Part shown: piece after piece, positions 36,642 to 48,524 of the stretch
How the letters are laid out: each line of letters starts with the position of its first letter
How positions within the stretch are numbered: the first letter of the stretch is position 1
Assembly: GCA_009739215.1 (NCBI GenBank)
Contig: VSJF01000005.1
Coordinates: 992,001 to 1,056,000 of the forward strand
Direction: 5' to 3'
Source of the DNA: Floccularia luteovirens
Lineage: Eukaryota > Basidiomycota > Agaricomycetes > Agaricales > Squamanitaceae
DNA: 64,000 bases
Translations under genes and position numbers: made by a program
Notes under the pieces: generated by a model
Database searches by the model: none
Seen by the model: only the letters and a program-made list of their open reading frames with translations
Told to the model about the DNA's origin: nothing

Positions 36642-39600
36642 ATGTCGTATCCGTCTGCAGCAGACCGAAGAATTGATGCTGTGCTTAATAATGCAAAACG
36701 GGTTTTAGATACAGGAAAGGGATTGCTGGCTCTCTGTCCGATCCCTGGACTTGGTGTCGTTCCTTCGACTTTATCTGTCATTATCGAAATGGTGTTGGTA
36801 AGTTTCCAAATCGCTTTAATTTGTTGCGTTCATTGATTTGTGCAAAGACAACAAGGGGAAATGAGAGTACGCGAAAAGAACTCGCGAATAGTATACTAGA
36901 TCTCGCCAATATCGTGACAAGTACGTTGGAGCTGGCTGACAGTAAAATCAATAACCGTGATGGAGAACAAATTGGTGTTCGCGCAAACAGCAAATACATA
37001 ATATCCCCTGAACTAACAAAGAGGGTATCCATACTCAACCAGTTCGTTGTAATATCTTCTACCACTATGCCCCACCTGAAATTTTGCTATAGAAAATTGG
37101 AGGGTCTGAAATCTGAAGCAGTAAAACTGAGTGAGGGATCGTTCCTCGCCAGGAGCTTGCACAGCAATAGCAATGCAGACGTATTATCAAGACTCAGAGC
37201 AGGTGTTGAAGAAGCCACCAGAAATTTTGAGGTTGGTTATTTACCCTATATTCATTACTAATCTCGCCTGTTGATTATATATACCAAAGGTTCAAGGTCA
37301 AGTCATTATAGAGATGCTTAATCATGGTATAGCGGAGAACTTGGAGCGTGCTGCTGAGGTCATTCCCTATATTTTTGTAACGGGATGAGTTTCGTTCCTG
37401 ACGCAGCCGCAGGATATAACAAACACTCATAACGAAGTAATAAACACTCGCAATGAGATGAAGAAGACTCACAGTTCAGTTGGTACGTGTGGCTCATCAT
37501 TATTTCATTCCTGATTACCTTGAATTGATTTAATCTTTTTTCTTTGTTAACCAAAAAGCGCTGGAGAGTCTTCCTTTCGTTAATGCTTCGTACTCGTCGT
37601 ATTTGAATCCAACAAAATCGGGCGTCCTCGAGGGTACAAGAACTGACCTACTCCGTGAGCTCGAACAGTGGACCGACGGACCAGATCCTCAGAGCGGATA
37701 TGATCCCCTCATCTATGTACTCAGCGGTGGCGCGGGAACGGGAAAGTCAACAATTGCGTACTCGTTGGCAAAAAAACTAGACGATTGCAGCAAACTGGCA
37801 GCGTCATTTTTCTTTGACCACAATGCAGCGAAGTTGAATACTGCGCGACATGTGTTGCCAAGCATCGCATATCAACTTGCACGAAATCATCCCGAAATTT
37901 ACCCCCACATTGCAGATGCTGCTGATGCATACGTCAAGAAAGGAAAACATGGTCAACAACTGGAATTGGACCTCGAGGATCTTATAATCAAACCTCTAAA
38001 GAATGTTCCCTCATCTCACCCTCGATTAACAATCGTCATCGATGCTTTGGATGAGTGTACCGAATCAGCACAGGACGATGTGGTGGAATTACTGTACTTG
38101 TTTATGCGACGAATCCCGGGAATCCCATTCCCACTGCGCATTCTCATCACTACGCGTCCGGAGTTGGATATTCAAGATGCCCTGAATTCTGTTGAATTCC
38201 GAAACGTGGCTAAACCATTCAAACTACATGACATCCCGAAGGTTTCGACGGAGATATTAAACTTTTTCTAAGCACGAGGATCGAGGCTTTGAGCTGTTGG
38301 GAGCAGGTATCTAATACACGGCCCATTGTAATCGAGGACCTAACCCGTCATGCGGGTGGATTATTCATTTACGCTGCCACCGTGGTTAATGTCTTGAAAA
38401 AAGATAAACGGCATGCAGTCAAAACTCTCGACGCTCTACTATCCGACAATCCCACAGACGCTGCATTCAGTCTTAGGCACCTTGACCGACTATATCCTGA
38501 CCGTGCTAAAGAGAGCATTCGATGATGATGATCTCCAAGACTCTTGTCTCAAGGAATGGATTCAGACCAGTCCTTGGAAGTATTGCAATCCTTGAAGACC
38601 ATGTATCGCTGACTGTACTCCACAATATAGTTGGTATAGATGTGGACGATGCGGGATCTGTATTAGATCGGCTTGGATCGGTGATCTTGATGCCCGAAGA
38701 CCAGAACGATGAGGTCCGGGTTCTTCATGGAAGCTTTTCACAGTTCCTGGTTGATAAGCAACGGTGTACGGATGAAATATTCTACATTGATGCTTCAGTG
38801 CACCATGGACGTCTAGCAGTCGAATGCCTAAACATAATGATGACAAAACCATTATTAGTCGAGAATATATGTCGACTGGAAGATATATTGTTACCCAAAA
38901 GTGACATTCCGGACCTGCAAGATCGCATAAACAATTTCATTCCCGAACATCTTCGGTATGCATACATGCATTGGGCTATGCACTTATCGAAAAGCAAATT
39001 GACTCTGGAGATCACGAAACTTTTGGTGGAGTTCACTTCAACGAAACTATTGGCGTGGGTGGAGGTGTTAATATATTTGAAACGGCTAGATATAGCTGTC
39101 ACAGCATCAATTAAAGCACGGAAATGGCTCCTCGAGGTGAATCTCTTTGACGTCCCATGCAATTATATATGAATTTAGAATTATTTACTAGAATGATGCG
39201 TCAACAAAAATGGGAGATGATATGGCTGCAGTACCTGACATAATGAATGATGTTAAACGTTTTGTTCTTCGGTTCTTTTCGCTCATCGACGAATGCACTG
39301 GGCACATATACAATACTGCCCTTCCATTCTCTCCGTCCTGCAAACATGCAGCTCTGTATTCTTCCACCAACACACCTGACCATGTTCACCGCGTGACACA
39401 CATGACCACACCCCGCACCCCCACTTGGGGACCTTTGTTGCGCGTCATTGAAACAGACACCAAAACCAGTTTTGCTGCATTCTCTCCGGACGGACTCTTT
39501 TTGGCCTCCAGTTCAACTGTCGTGCAAATCTGGGACGCTACCACTGGAATGCTCAAGAAAACTATGGTTGGGGATATCGAGACTACTTTTTGGAGTCTGG

Positions 39601-41073
39601 CTTGGGCTCCAGATCGGAGGCATATTGTTTCCTGTTCGACCTGTGGATCAGCTCAGGTGTGGAACACTGCATCAGGCGCACAGGTGCATGTACAAGATAT
39701 ACAAGACCAGGGATATCAAGTTGCTTGGAACCCGAATGGAACGCAGATCGTTGTTGCGGCAGAGAAGCTGCATGTATTGACTATAACACTTGGGAAAGAT
39801 ATCAAGGTTACCAAGGTGGTCGAGATAGAAAACGTACAAAGCAATTTCCAAGAATGCGAATCATGCAATCAGTATACAACAGATAGGATGCCTATGTGTC
39901 TGGGATATCGCAAAAGGCAATTTTAAATTGTTAGAGGTGCCAGAAGACTGGAGCTGTGAATACGGCTGTGTGGAGTTTTTGAACAATGATACACAAATCA
40001 TCGCATACGGTGAAGATATGACCATCAAAATCTGGGATTTGAAGACGGGCGAGCTCATCTATGTGCATGAGTTCCAACGTGACCTCGTATGCGACTCTTT
40101 GACGGTGTCACCACATGGAGACCTCGTCGCGATTTACAATCAAGGTATCTATATTTGGGACCCTCGAACTCAGGAATTACTAGACATGTTGACTGATTCC
40201 GACGTCATCCCTTGGTCGTTTTCATCAGACAACGAACGACTTGTATCTCAATTTGGGAATTTCATTAAAGTATGGGACCTGACTCAACGCCCACCAAAGC
40301 CGCCCAAAACCATATCATCTGGAATCGGGTCCATTGAGTTTTCGACAGACGGCTCACGTATTGCTGTAGCAACAGGAGGTCGGGTCTGTGTTCTGTGTCC
40401 ACATTCCGGATTGCAGTTGTACAAGCTCCAGGTGGACACGATATTTCCTCCCTCATTTTCTCCTGATGCGGAGATGCTCGCAATTCATACGTTTGAGGGG
40501 GTGCAGATATGGGATCTCAGCTCGACAGAACCCTCACAACCATTTTTCTCTGTCCCAGCCAGTATGTTTGCTTGGTCACCTAATAGTCGCTGGCTTGCGG
40601 TGCATGCATCCAACGACGTGAAGGTTTTCGACACTAAGACAGGCGCACTCACCAAGAGCCTCAAAGTCTATGAGACTACATGGCACACATGCTCCTTAGA
40701 ATTCTCGCATGACAGCACGATATTATACTTCAAATTTGGGGAGGTCGCATTTAGATGGGAAGAGGGAACCTGCATTAATGCCGAAGAACGCAGGTGGAAC
40801 AAAGAGATGGGAAGTAGTAGTGGGTATCACCTTGATAACGACGGGTGGATAAGACGTAGAAAGGATGGAAGGAGGATGTGTTGGTTACCTACGTCTAGGA
40901 GAGGTACGAACAATAAAGCTGAAGCATCTTCGGGTGATTATTATGCTGTGGGGTCTGATACAGGTGACGTAACCATACTATATTTTGGTACGGATCCTGG
41001 GCGGGCTGTGGTTGATACACACTGGTACGTTACGTTTACGGAAGTGTATAATATTCTAAGCAATGCTCCATAA
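36642..41073 (+). pseudogene. NACHT-WD40 STAND protein (NLR-like), multiply frameshifted
   Basis: The 5' exons (36642-36797, 36848-37231, 37290-37358, 37413-37482, 37559 onward) encode a helical N-terminal domain of the kind fused to agaric NACHT proteins, possibly a HeLo/MLKL-like bundle. The NACHT domain follows, with Walker A GGAGTGKSTIA and Walker B LTIVIDALDEC. After an intron (39137-39191) come about eleven WD40-like repeats, for example MTIKIWDLKTGE and NFIKVWDLTQ. The frame is broken at least four times: near 38240-38250 (one base missing), 38481-38500 and 38555-38565 (one extra each) and 39825-39840 (one extra). Coding similarity continues across every break. In fungi such proteins act as NLR-like sensors in self/non-self recognition and cell-death control. 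Decay is recent, or the breaks are assembly errors. Confidence 0.83.
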
Positions 41074-41159
41074 CATTATTACTTTGTAACCGTGCATACA
41101 ACAGTATCACACTTCAGTCACTATTGGATTGTGCAGTTCTATGAAAATAGATCCTAGAA

Positions 41160-42500
41160 CCAAATGTATATCATCATAAAAACATTAAAAAAGATAAGTA
41201 TGCTTAACCCTCCCATCTCATCTCTTGTTTACCCATCCTTCATTATGCCGTTTCGCTTCATAACGTGGCCCAGTATCATGTCCACCCTTACTTTTATCAT
41301 GGTCCGCCCTATAATGTTTACGCTTACTGTAATCTTTCTCCCGCCGTCATCCCTCCCCAACAAATCGAAGCTTCGTAACCATACCTCCCATCACTTGATT
41401 CGCCACCGCTGGCGGGACGTGGGTGAGGTATAGAAACATCGTTCGCAGTAAGCTGCTTTACGCATCATTGCTAGAAGGAGCTGTCAACTTGTTTACCAGG
41501 CATCTACATGTTATTGACCTAGGGCAAATTCTGACGAGGAAGGGCTTGACTGTCGGCCCGCCGTGGCCATGGTAGAGGACGTGTTTGTGGACGTATTTGA
41601 GTTATGGCAATAAAGTAGACCGTTTTTGGTGGCGCGGGGAACTACCAACCAGTCTAGAATCTCAGGATCGGGTGGTGCTTTCTTTGGTGTCCGTGGCTTT
41701 GATACTTTTTTTCAACTTATCCTCCTTTACTTCATCAGCCTGGGTGTTTTTCTTTTGACTTCGACGTGGAGAGATGGATTCCGTCATCTTTGGGGCTTTT
41801 TTTCCGGCTTCAAACTTGGCCTGGATAAATTCCAACATAGTCCTGCCAACCGAGTGTCCAATCGTATATCCATACGAAAATGCCTCACGTCCTTTCTCAT
41901 GAGAGTAATCAGAGTTGACGATTGTGGAAGTGACAGCTTGTTTATATGGACATGTATCAGCAATTTCTAGCAACAAACTCTACAGGGGAGACTTTCGATA
42001 GACTTTGAAATGCCACTTCAATTTTTCGTCCTGTACGAGTTCTGCAAAATCGTTATGCGTGTCCTTGGCTTTGGCAACAAGTGAAGCTGGGAACTCGTCA
42101 TCTTTGGCTAGTCAATTCTCCAGTTGCGTACTGAAAGTGAAGGAGAAGCAGTGGAAGAACTGAGCGGTACAACTGAAGTCGGACCCACGAGAACCTATTC
42201 CACTCAAGCTAATCCCCTGGTGGGCCACCTTCTGGCATGAAATATGAGTTCTGCAATTACCGTACGAATTGACTCCGAGGTGTATTTACGAATATAACCG
42301 GATGTTTCTTGGACGCTCCTCTATATGAAACGTATTTCAAATCAGCAGAGTCTGAGTACTTGAGCCCTTGACGAATACAAACCTGCTGGAGTGAGTGCCA
42401 TACCAGGTTGAACTCTTCGAATACTTCTGGCCCTACGTTTGAAGGGAAAAGTCCGGCTTGTCCGAGCAAATATCAGTCAATACGTTTCGGGTAAGATTTC
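41160..42500 (-). pseudogene. decayed copy of the DUF262 gene (3' half)
   Basis: This aligns by eye with 46300-47700 of the intact gene: the 3' end (41164-41440), the helical block with VGRTMLEFIQAK (around 41820), and the region before it with the start of the last exon (to about 42480). Many indels and stops break the frame. Homology continues on its plus-strand side into the 3' end of the NACHT-WD40 gene, so it belongs to a segmental copy, not a separate insertion. Confidence 0.82.
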
Positions 42501-43139
42501 ACACCTAAAATTATTGATCAAACCCAGGAATGATGCTTGGCGGAAAACTCACAAGCTAGCCAAGTAGAGTCCAAATTATCCGAGTCTCTCAACACGGTCT
42601 GAGACATTTAATATATATTATCGTTTCACACTAATTACTGAAATACATAGTAGCGTTTGCTTGGATATCTTGAGATAACGATAGAAGTATAGATAACGGC
42701 ACGATAATGTATGTGAGATATGCAATGAAGCCTGATTTCGCAACCAAACCATCACTAGTAAACGATGATATTATGCTCAAAAGGTAACTCACAAACCAAC
42801 CAAGTAAAGTTCAAAATCATCTTCTCTGTGTTGCAGGATTTATGAACGTATATAAGGTCAGATTTTATGTGTAGCATGTCTGAGTTCGGGATCCCGAAGG
42901 TTGAACATCTGTCGTGATATCAAGATGGAAGATATCCTTCATCATTAGTTAGTATCTATCCAGATGGTCGAGGAGAAAGATTGATACCGACACATTTGCA
43001 AAAGGGGCCATAAATCCACGATCGACTAGCTAAATTACCGTCATTGTTAGGTATAAAGAAAAGTAGTGTATATGACTCACTGACACTCTACTGAGCTGAT
43101 GAAATGATGAGTTACAGGATGGACACTATGAAGTGATTG
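42501..43139. other. degenerate region with internal repeats
   Basis: Two related segments, AACTCACAAGCTAGCCAAGTA near 42549 (split here) and its relative near 42785, share about 30 bp. Splice-like CTCAC motifs suggest remains of minus-strand exons, perhaps the 3' end of the seven-helix gene or the 5' part of the DUF262 relic. No protein could be read. Confidence 0.35.
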
Positions 43140-44268
43140 CTTACTGAAAGCGTTAGTATGTTTGCTGCATTTGCTGTCATGGTGGCTCTATAAAAATGGA
43201 ACATGTCAGTGAGTTTTGGTAGTGGTATAGATGATGAAGACGAACAAATAATATATTAATCCTAATTTGGAGTCTTGCTTCAGTTTGAACAAATCATCTG
43301 GGTCCTGGCCACGTACCGTCACGAAGGATCAGCATCGGAAGGTCCGTCCCTGTTAGTCGATGAAAACTTAATGTTTTGTGGGTGGTCATCCCGAAAATCA
43401 AAGTCTCATATGCCAGTAGGATGGCCCACAACATTGTATTGTCTATATATATATGATTATACTTCTGATATGGACGAAAATTTTCTTACAAATTGAGCTG
43501 TGTGCAGAACCATAAATTAGTTAGGTTTATAGACAGAAGAATATCCATCTTACTCTACGTGAGTGAACGGCATATCACAGCCCACATAGTTTAGAGGGTT
43601 GTTCTTCGACTTCCTGGTGATCAGTGTCCACTAGATGCAGCAGAAATAGCTCTAGTTGGAGTGAAGTATTTAGGGAGAAAATGTACTTACGCAGACAGCT
43701 ACAATACCAAAGACAGGGGGAACCATGAGTAAAGCTGAGACATAGCGACTTCGATTGTACAGCGCATAAGTACGTATCGTGAGCAAGCCTGAGTATGATG
43801 TATAATGATTATGTGATAATGGATCGGGGACAGGACATACTTGAAGTCACAGTTTGAATAACTATTGCAAGGATCTCATGGAAAAGCTGGAGGTGATTAC
43901 ATCTAGTGGTGCCAAAAATTATTAGTACCTTATATAGTGGGTATGGACGATACTGACATCTGTAATGCACCTGCGTTATTTAGTATTCTTGGGAGAAGTG
44001 ATCAGTTAGACTCACGATTGTTTTTTCTGGAAACCAAGCAATCCAGAAGAGTTCGAAGATGACAGGAATGTGGCCGAACAATGTTGATAACGGTTAACGT
44101 AGAAGAGGAACGAAGCCCAGCTCAGCTGGTGCGTCGCCCAGAAGCGTTCTACTTCTTGGTTGATTGTTATGGCGTACTCATAAACAAGGATGGCTACATT
44201 GTATGAAGCTTTGAGCACAGTGGTATACAGAAGCAGGCTATAGGCTTACAGACTGATATTAGAGCCAT
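43140..44268 (-). pseudogene. seven-helix membrane protein, DUF6533/DUF6534 type, decayed
   Basis: The start MALIS is joined through intron 44219-44249 to VAILVYEYAITINQEVERFW, the N-terminal motif of the large agaric DUF6533 membrane-protein family. Later pieces are FGHIPVIFELFWIAW, LFHEILAIVIQT, LLTIRTYALYNRSRYVSALL with the family RTYALY motif, LWAILLAYETLIF, LPMLILRDGT and MTANAANILTLS. At about 44080-44092 the frame needs one missing base, and the exon near 43970 cannot be joined in phase. It is therefore probably not functional. The family has no assigned function; topology is predicted as seven transmembrane helices. Confidence 0.65.
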
Positions 44269-44623
44269 GTAACGGTTTGGACTCCTGTTTACAATGAACA
44301 TGATTAGAGGTTGTAATAAAAAGAAATGGATATACTGACAAGGATACGACTTCCATCGTTCTTTCTCTTTCCTAGAGCGCAATTCCTCGCAACCATACAC
44401 ATGGATAATGCATGGTAGTTATAGTTAAGGAGAAACTGTCAGTTGCTAGCGGTTGCGGCCGGTTGGGGTTGGGATGGTGACTCGGAAGTGATTTGTTGGT
44501 TAGTTCTGGTGCAATACATGATGTGTTTCTAACCCATATTCTTCACAGTAGATCCCATCACTTACTAGTATTGTTACACAGTTCAAAAGATTGGAACTAC
44601 CTTCGTTCTCATCTCAAATCATG

Positions 44624-45167
44624 CTCAGTAAAAAACAAAGTCCTCAAACACTCGTGTGAAAGGTAACAGTCCCAGAAAACTCAGTTGAGTTTTGACCGAC
44701 TGAGTTGTTTTCTGATACGCAGAATTCTGACTGTCACTTGAGTCTCATCTGAGTTCTGTTTTTTGAAAAAATTCGTTCCTTGAAGATGTGTCTATCATTA
44801 ATGAGAATCATTGTGAGGATTCTGACCAAGAAACACTTACTTAGATATTGGAAACAAACATTGACAGTAAACTCACAAAAGGGGAACCTAGCAAAGTGAA
44901 TTTGATATGACTTTGGACAAATGCAATGTGTTGAGAGTCCTTACTGAATTTTGCGTGAATATTACATAAGTGACTATTTATTACATTAATTTTATATGAT
45001 TCTTATCTGAGTGTTACAGTAGATGAATCTCGAAAATAGAACTCAGATGAGACTCAAGTGACGGTCAGAATTTTGCGTATCAGAGAACAATTCAGTCGGT
45101 CAAAACTCAACCGAGTTTTTTGGGATTGTTACCTTTCACATGAGTGTTTGAGGACCTTTTTACTGAG
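44624..45167. mobile_element. non-autonomous DNA transposon / MITE with long terminal inverted repeats
   Basis: The left arm 44624-44760 and the right arm 45037-45167 are inverted copies about 130-137 bp long with high identity by eye. The ends are CTCAGTAAAAA and TTTTTACTGAG. Flanks AATCATG on the left and TATCATG on the right match at six of seven positions and may be the target-site duplication. The 280 bp centre has no coding frame. A transposase is not present in the window, so movement would depend on one elsewhere. The element lies between the two duplicated NACHT/DUF262 segments. Confidence 0.85.
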
Positions 45168-46029
45168 TATCATGTACGGAACCGACCTAGGCATAGATAG
45201 GATTGGCGTCACGTTGTCTCGATCGAAAAATAGCAAATTCTGGATTTTTGACTATTTGACAAGTTCAAATAAGAATGGTTTGGAAGATCCAAAGGATTGT
45301 TATTTTGTATGACATTCAGTGTGAACAGAATTGGCGGAGAGCCGAGGTAGCAGTTGGTGTGTGGATAAGATTCATCATCAGATTCTCCCTTAGTATTGTA
45401 TTCCCCATTAACGCCGCCTAAAGCATCTGATTAGGTCCAGTGCGCTGACCATAAGCCTTCTTGAATCGGCATGTGTGAATTTACCATTACCACTGAACGC
45501 ACTGTAATAAAAAATACTAGCGATAGGTTAAGAATATATGGTATGTAGAACTCATATCTCAAATTTGAGATATTTGATGTGGGCGGAAGGAGGATCCGGT
45601 CGGTGTGTGGGCTGAGGATATCACTGGTACACTCACATGGTCAAATTCTTAGATTTTAAATTTCGAATGTGACTATGTTGTGATATCGACGAATCCAACT
45701 GCTATGATGTGATGCTCAGACAGGTACTTATGTCCGCAAAACCATAACTCAGCGGGACTCTGCCATAGAGGTGTTTCAGATGGACAATCAATTACTGTGG
45801 ACAATGCATGACCTGGTGACGGCTGAGTGGTTGTTTTAATTATTGATGATGCCTGTGTAGTTTTGTAATACAGTCAGTATATTGGTAAATGCAAAGAGAC
45901 AATACACTACACTACTATACATTTCATGATGGAATAACTTCAGGTTGAAAAAGAAATTATTCGTTATCTGGTTTGCGCACCAGATGAGAAGCATATCCTT
46001 GCATGTTTGTGTTCAGTCTGGATGAAGGT
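45168..46029. other. unassigned region right of the inverted-repeat element
   Basis: No coding sequence is recognised. The segment separates the inverted-repeat element from the NACHT-WD40 3' fragment, and may include decayed flank from the duplication. Confidence 0.35.
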
Positions 46030-46300
46030 ACAATTTCTTCCTAGAATTCTCGCATGGTCAACACGATGTTAAACTTCAAATCCAAGGAGAATGAGCTCAT
46101 ATTCTGGTGGGAAGAAGGAACATGTGTCGACGTCGAAGAACACAGGTGGAATACAGAAGTGGAAAGTGGGTACTACCTTGATCACGGCGGGTGAGTAAGA
46201 ACGTAGGCTGGATAGAACCCTGGATATAACAGTATCACACTTTAATCACAAAGGCATATTCTGTGGAAACAGATCCTAGCACTAACTGTATGTAGTTATA
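46030..46300 (+). pseudogene. duplicated 3' fragment of the NACHT-WD40 gene
   Basis: This is similar by eye to 40690-41160: an LEFSH-coding start, then the stretch coding WEEGTC, the following HRWN/RRWN segment, a GYYLDH/GYHLDN segment and the 3' flank including AACAGTATCACACTT and the AGATCCTAG motif. It is truncated on the left and internally shortened. It marks the edge of the second copy of the duplicated segment. Confidence 0.8.
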
Positions 46301-46361
46301 ACATCATAAAAACATTAAAAGAGACACATAAGTACGCTTAACGATAGTCATTCCTCCCACC

Positions 46362-48524
46362 TCATCTCTTGTTAGCCCACGCTTCATTATGCTGTTTCGC
46401 TCCGTATCGTGGCCCTGTATCATGTCCATCCCTACTGTCACCCTTACTATAATGCATAGTACTATCGTGGTCCCTCCCCAAATGATCCAAGTTATCATAT
46501 TCATACCTCCCATCACTCGATTCACTACCACTTACAGTACGTGCGTGAGGTATAGAAACATCGTTCGCAGTAGCTGCTTTACGCATCATTGCCAGAAGGG
46601 AATTATCAACTTGTTGATCCGGTATTTGCATGTTATTGACCCGGGGCGAATTCTGACTAGGAGGAAGGGCTTGATTCGGACCTGTCGCGGGTATGGTATC
46701 GGTCGTATTTGTGGACGTGTTTGGACTTCGGCGGGTAAGTAGACTGTTTTTGGTGGCACGGAGAACTGCTAGCCTGTCTGGAACCTTGGGATCGGGTGGT
46801 GCTTTCTTTGGCGTCTGTGGCTTTGATACTTTTTTCGATTTGCCCTCCTTTTCTTCATCCTCGCCTGGGTGTTTCCTTTTCAGCGACTTCGACGCGGAGG
46901 GACGGGGTCCGTCATCTTTGGGTAAATTTTTCATAGCTTCTTTTCCAGCTCCAGACTTGGCCTGGATAAATTCTAACATTGTCCTGCCAACGCGAGTGTT
47001 CAATCGTATATCTACATGGACCTTCCTCACGTCCTTTCTCATGAGAGTGATCAGAGTTGACAATTGTGGAAGTGACAGTTTGTCTTTGTGGACAGATATC
47101 AGTAAACTCGTAGCAACGAACTCCACAGGGGAGACTTTCGATGGATTTTGAAAGGCCACTTTCAATTTTTCGTCTTGTACGAGTTCTGCGAAAATGTTGT
47201 ACGTGTCCTTGGCTTTGGCAACAAATGAATCTGGGAGCTCGTCGTCTTTGCTTAACCATTTCTCTAGTTGCGCACCGATAGTGAGGGATTTCATAGAAGG
47301 GCCATAATTGGACAAGCAACAGAGGAATTGAGCGATGCAACGGAAGTCTGACCCACGAGACCTATCCCACTCAAGATAATCCTCTGATAGGCCACCTTCT
47401 GGCCTGAAAAAGGAGTTCTGCAATTCCCGCACGAATTGACTACGAGGTGTATTTATAACCTGAAGCTTTTCTACATGAAAAATATTAGTATTTCAAATCC
47501 ACAGAATCCCCGAGAGTTCATACCGGCTGGAGTGAGTGCCATGCCAAGTTGGACTCTCTAAATTTTTTGGGTAAATATGAGGGGAAACAGGTTGTCTGAA
47601 CACATACTTGAAAAATTTCTCGCTCGTCACCTTCCGTGATGTCATGGTACTCCACACATACGATTTGTTTGTTTGCAAACATCCGTCGATACTTTTCGGG
47701 TAGTAGGATTCGGTTTCGCTTTTCTGAGATATCTTTGTACCAAAGCCTCTCCGCTGTGATACTAACAAGATGTGTCACATATAACTTATCAAAGAAAGGG
47801 GGGCACAACTTACGGATCCTTATCTGAAAAGGGAAAGGAGATTGAGATATTTTTCTTGAAGGATTCATGAATATAAGATCTTACAAGGGATCTAAACAAC
47901 AAAGGGTTGAGCAATGGTCAACACTATGTTGACAAAAAACTTACGTGGCCACCCATAAATCTGAGCAGTGTAGTTGTATGGAATAATGAGTGACATATAG
48001 GATACGTGACTATCAGGCTTACTTTTGTATTGATGTGAGACGCTGTTTTCCGTCTATGCATGTTTTGGTTTCTGAGCCATCATCCTGGATATGTGCAGCA
48101 AAGATGATTGGAGGTATGTAGAAGTTGCGAAAGATTGAGTCAATAAGACCCATCTGTTTCGCGTCGGTCCAGACGACATCTCAAATGATAGTAAGTAAAG
48201 AAAAGACTTGAAGCGGACACTTGCAGAGAACCTCGCTGATATTCTGGTTCGAGATTGATATCCTCGTTATGTATCTGCTCTAATGTAGTGAAGCAGCATT
48301 ATTCGTGAATTAACGCGTCGGACACGATACATTGGAAATTCTAACTCACGATAAAGGGCTTGAGCAGTATAAGTTGTGGATCTGGATACTTTAAGAACGC
48401 TCCGTAGCTTGTAACTGGCTGAGGCCTTGGATTTACTTTTTGACTTGGATTTTTTTGGTAGTCCGTCGTCGAATGCGTCGCTTTCGAGTTCTGAAAGATC
48501 TGAAAAGCTTCCTTCTGAACCCAT
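46362..48524 (-). CDS. DUF262 (GmrSD N-terminal-like) domain protein
   Basis: This 569-residue protein has nine exons in reading order: 48350-48524, 48232-48279, 48023-48179, 47945-47960, 47885-47891, 47814-47823, 47608-47761, 47524-47557 and 46362-47470. All phases agree. DUF262 hallmarks appear after splicing: EPEYQRDVVW, MGLIDSIFRNFYIPPIIF, IDGKQRLTSIQKF, ILLPEKYRRMFANKQIVCVE, DEREIFQRVQLGMALTPAEK and WDRSRGSDFRCIAQ. In bacteria this domain belongs to the nuclease/NTPase GmrSD and related anti-phage factors; fungal versions lack the GmrD nuclease part and are uncharacterised. The C-terminal 150 residues are a basic, Ser/Pro-rich, probably disordered tail with nuclear-localisation-like KRKHPGEDEEKEGKSKK. 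Three consecutive exons of 16, 7 and 10 nt are unusual. Confidence 0.88.
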
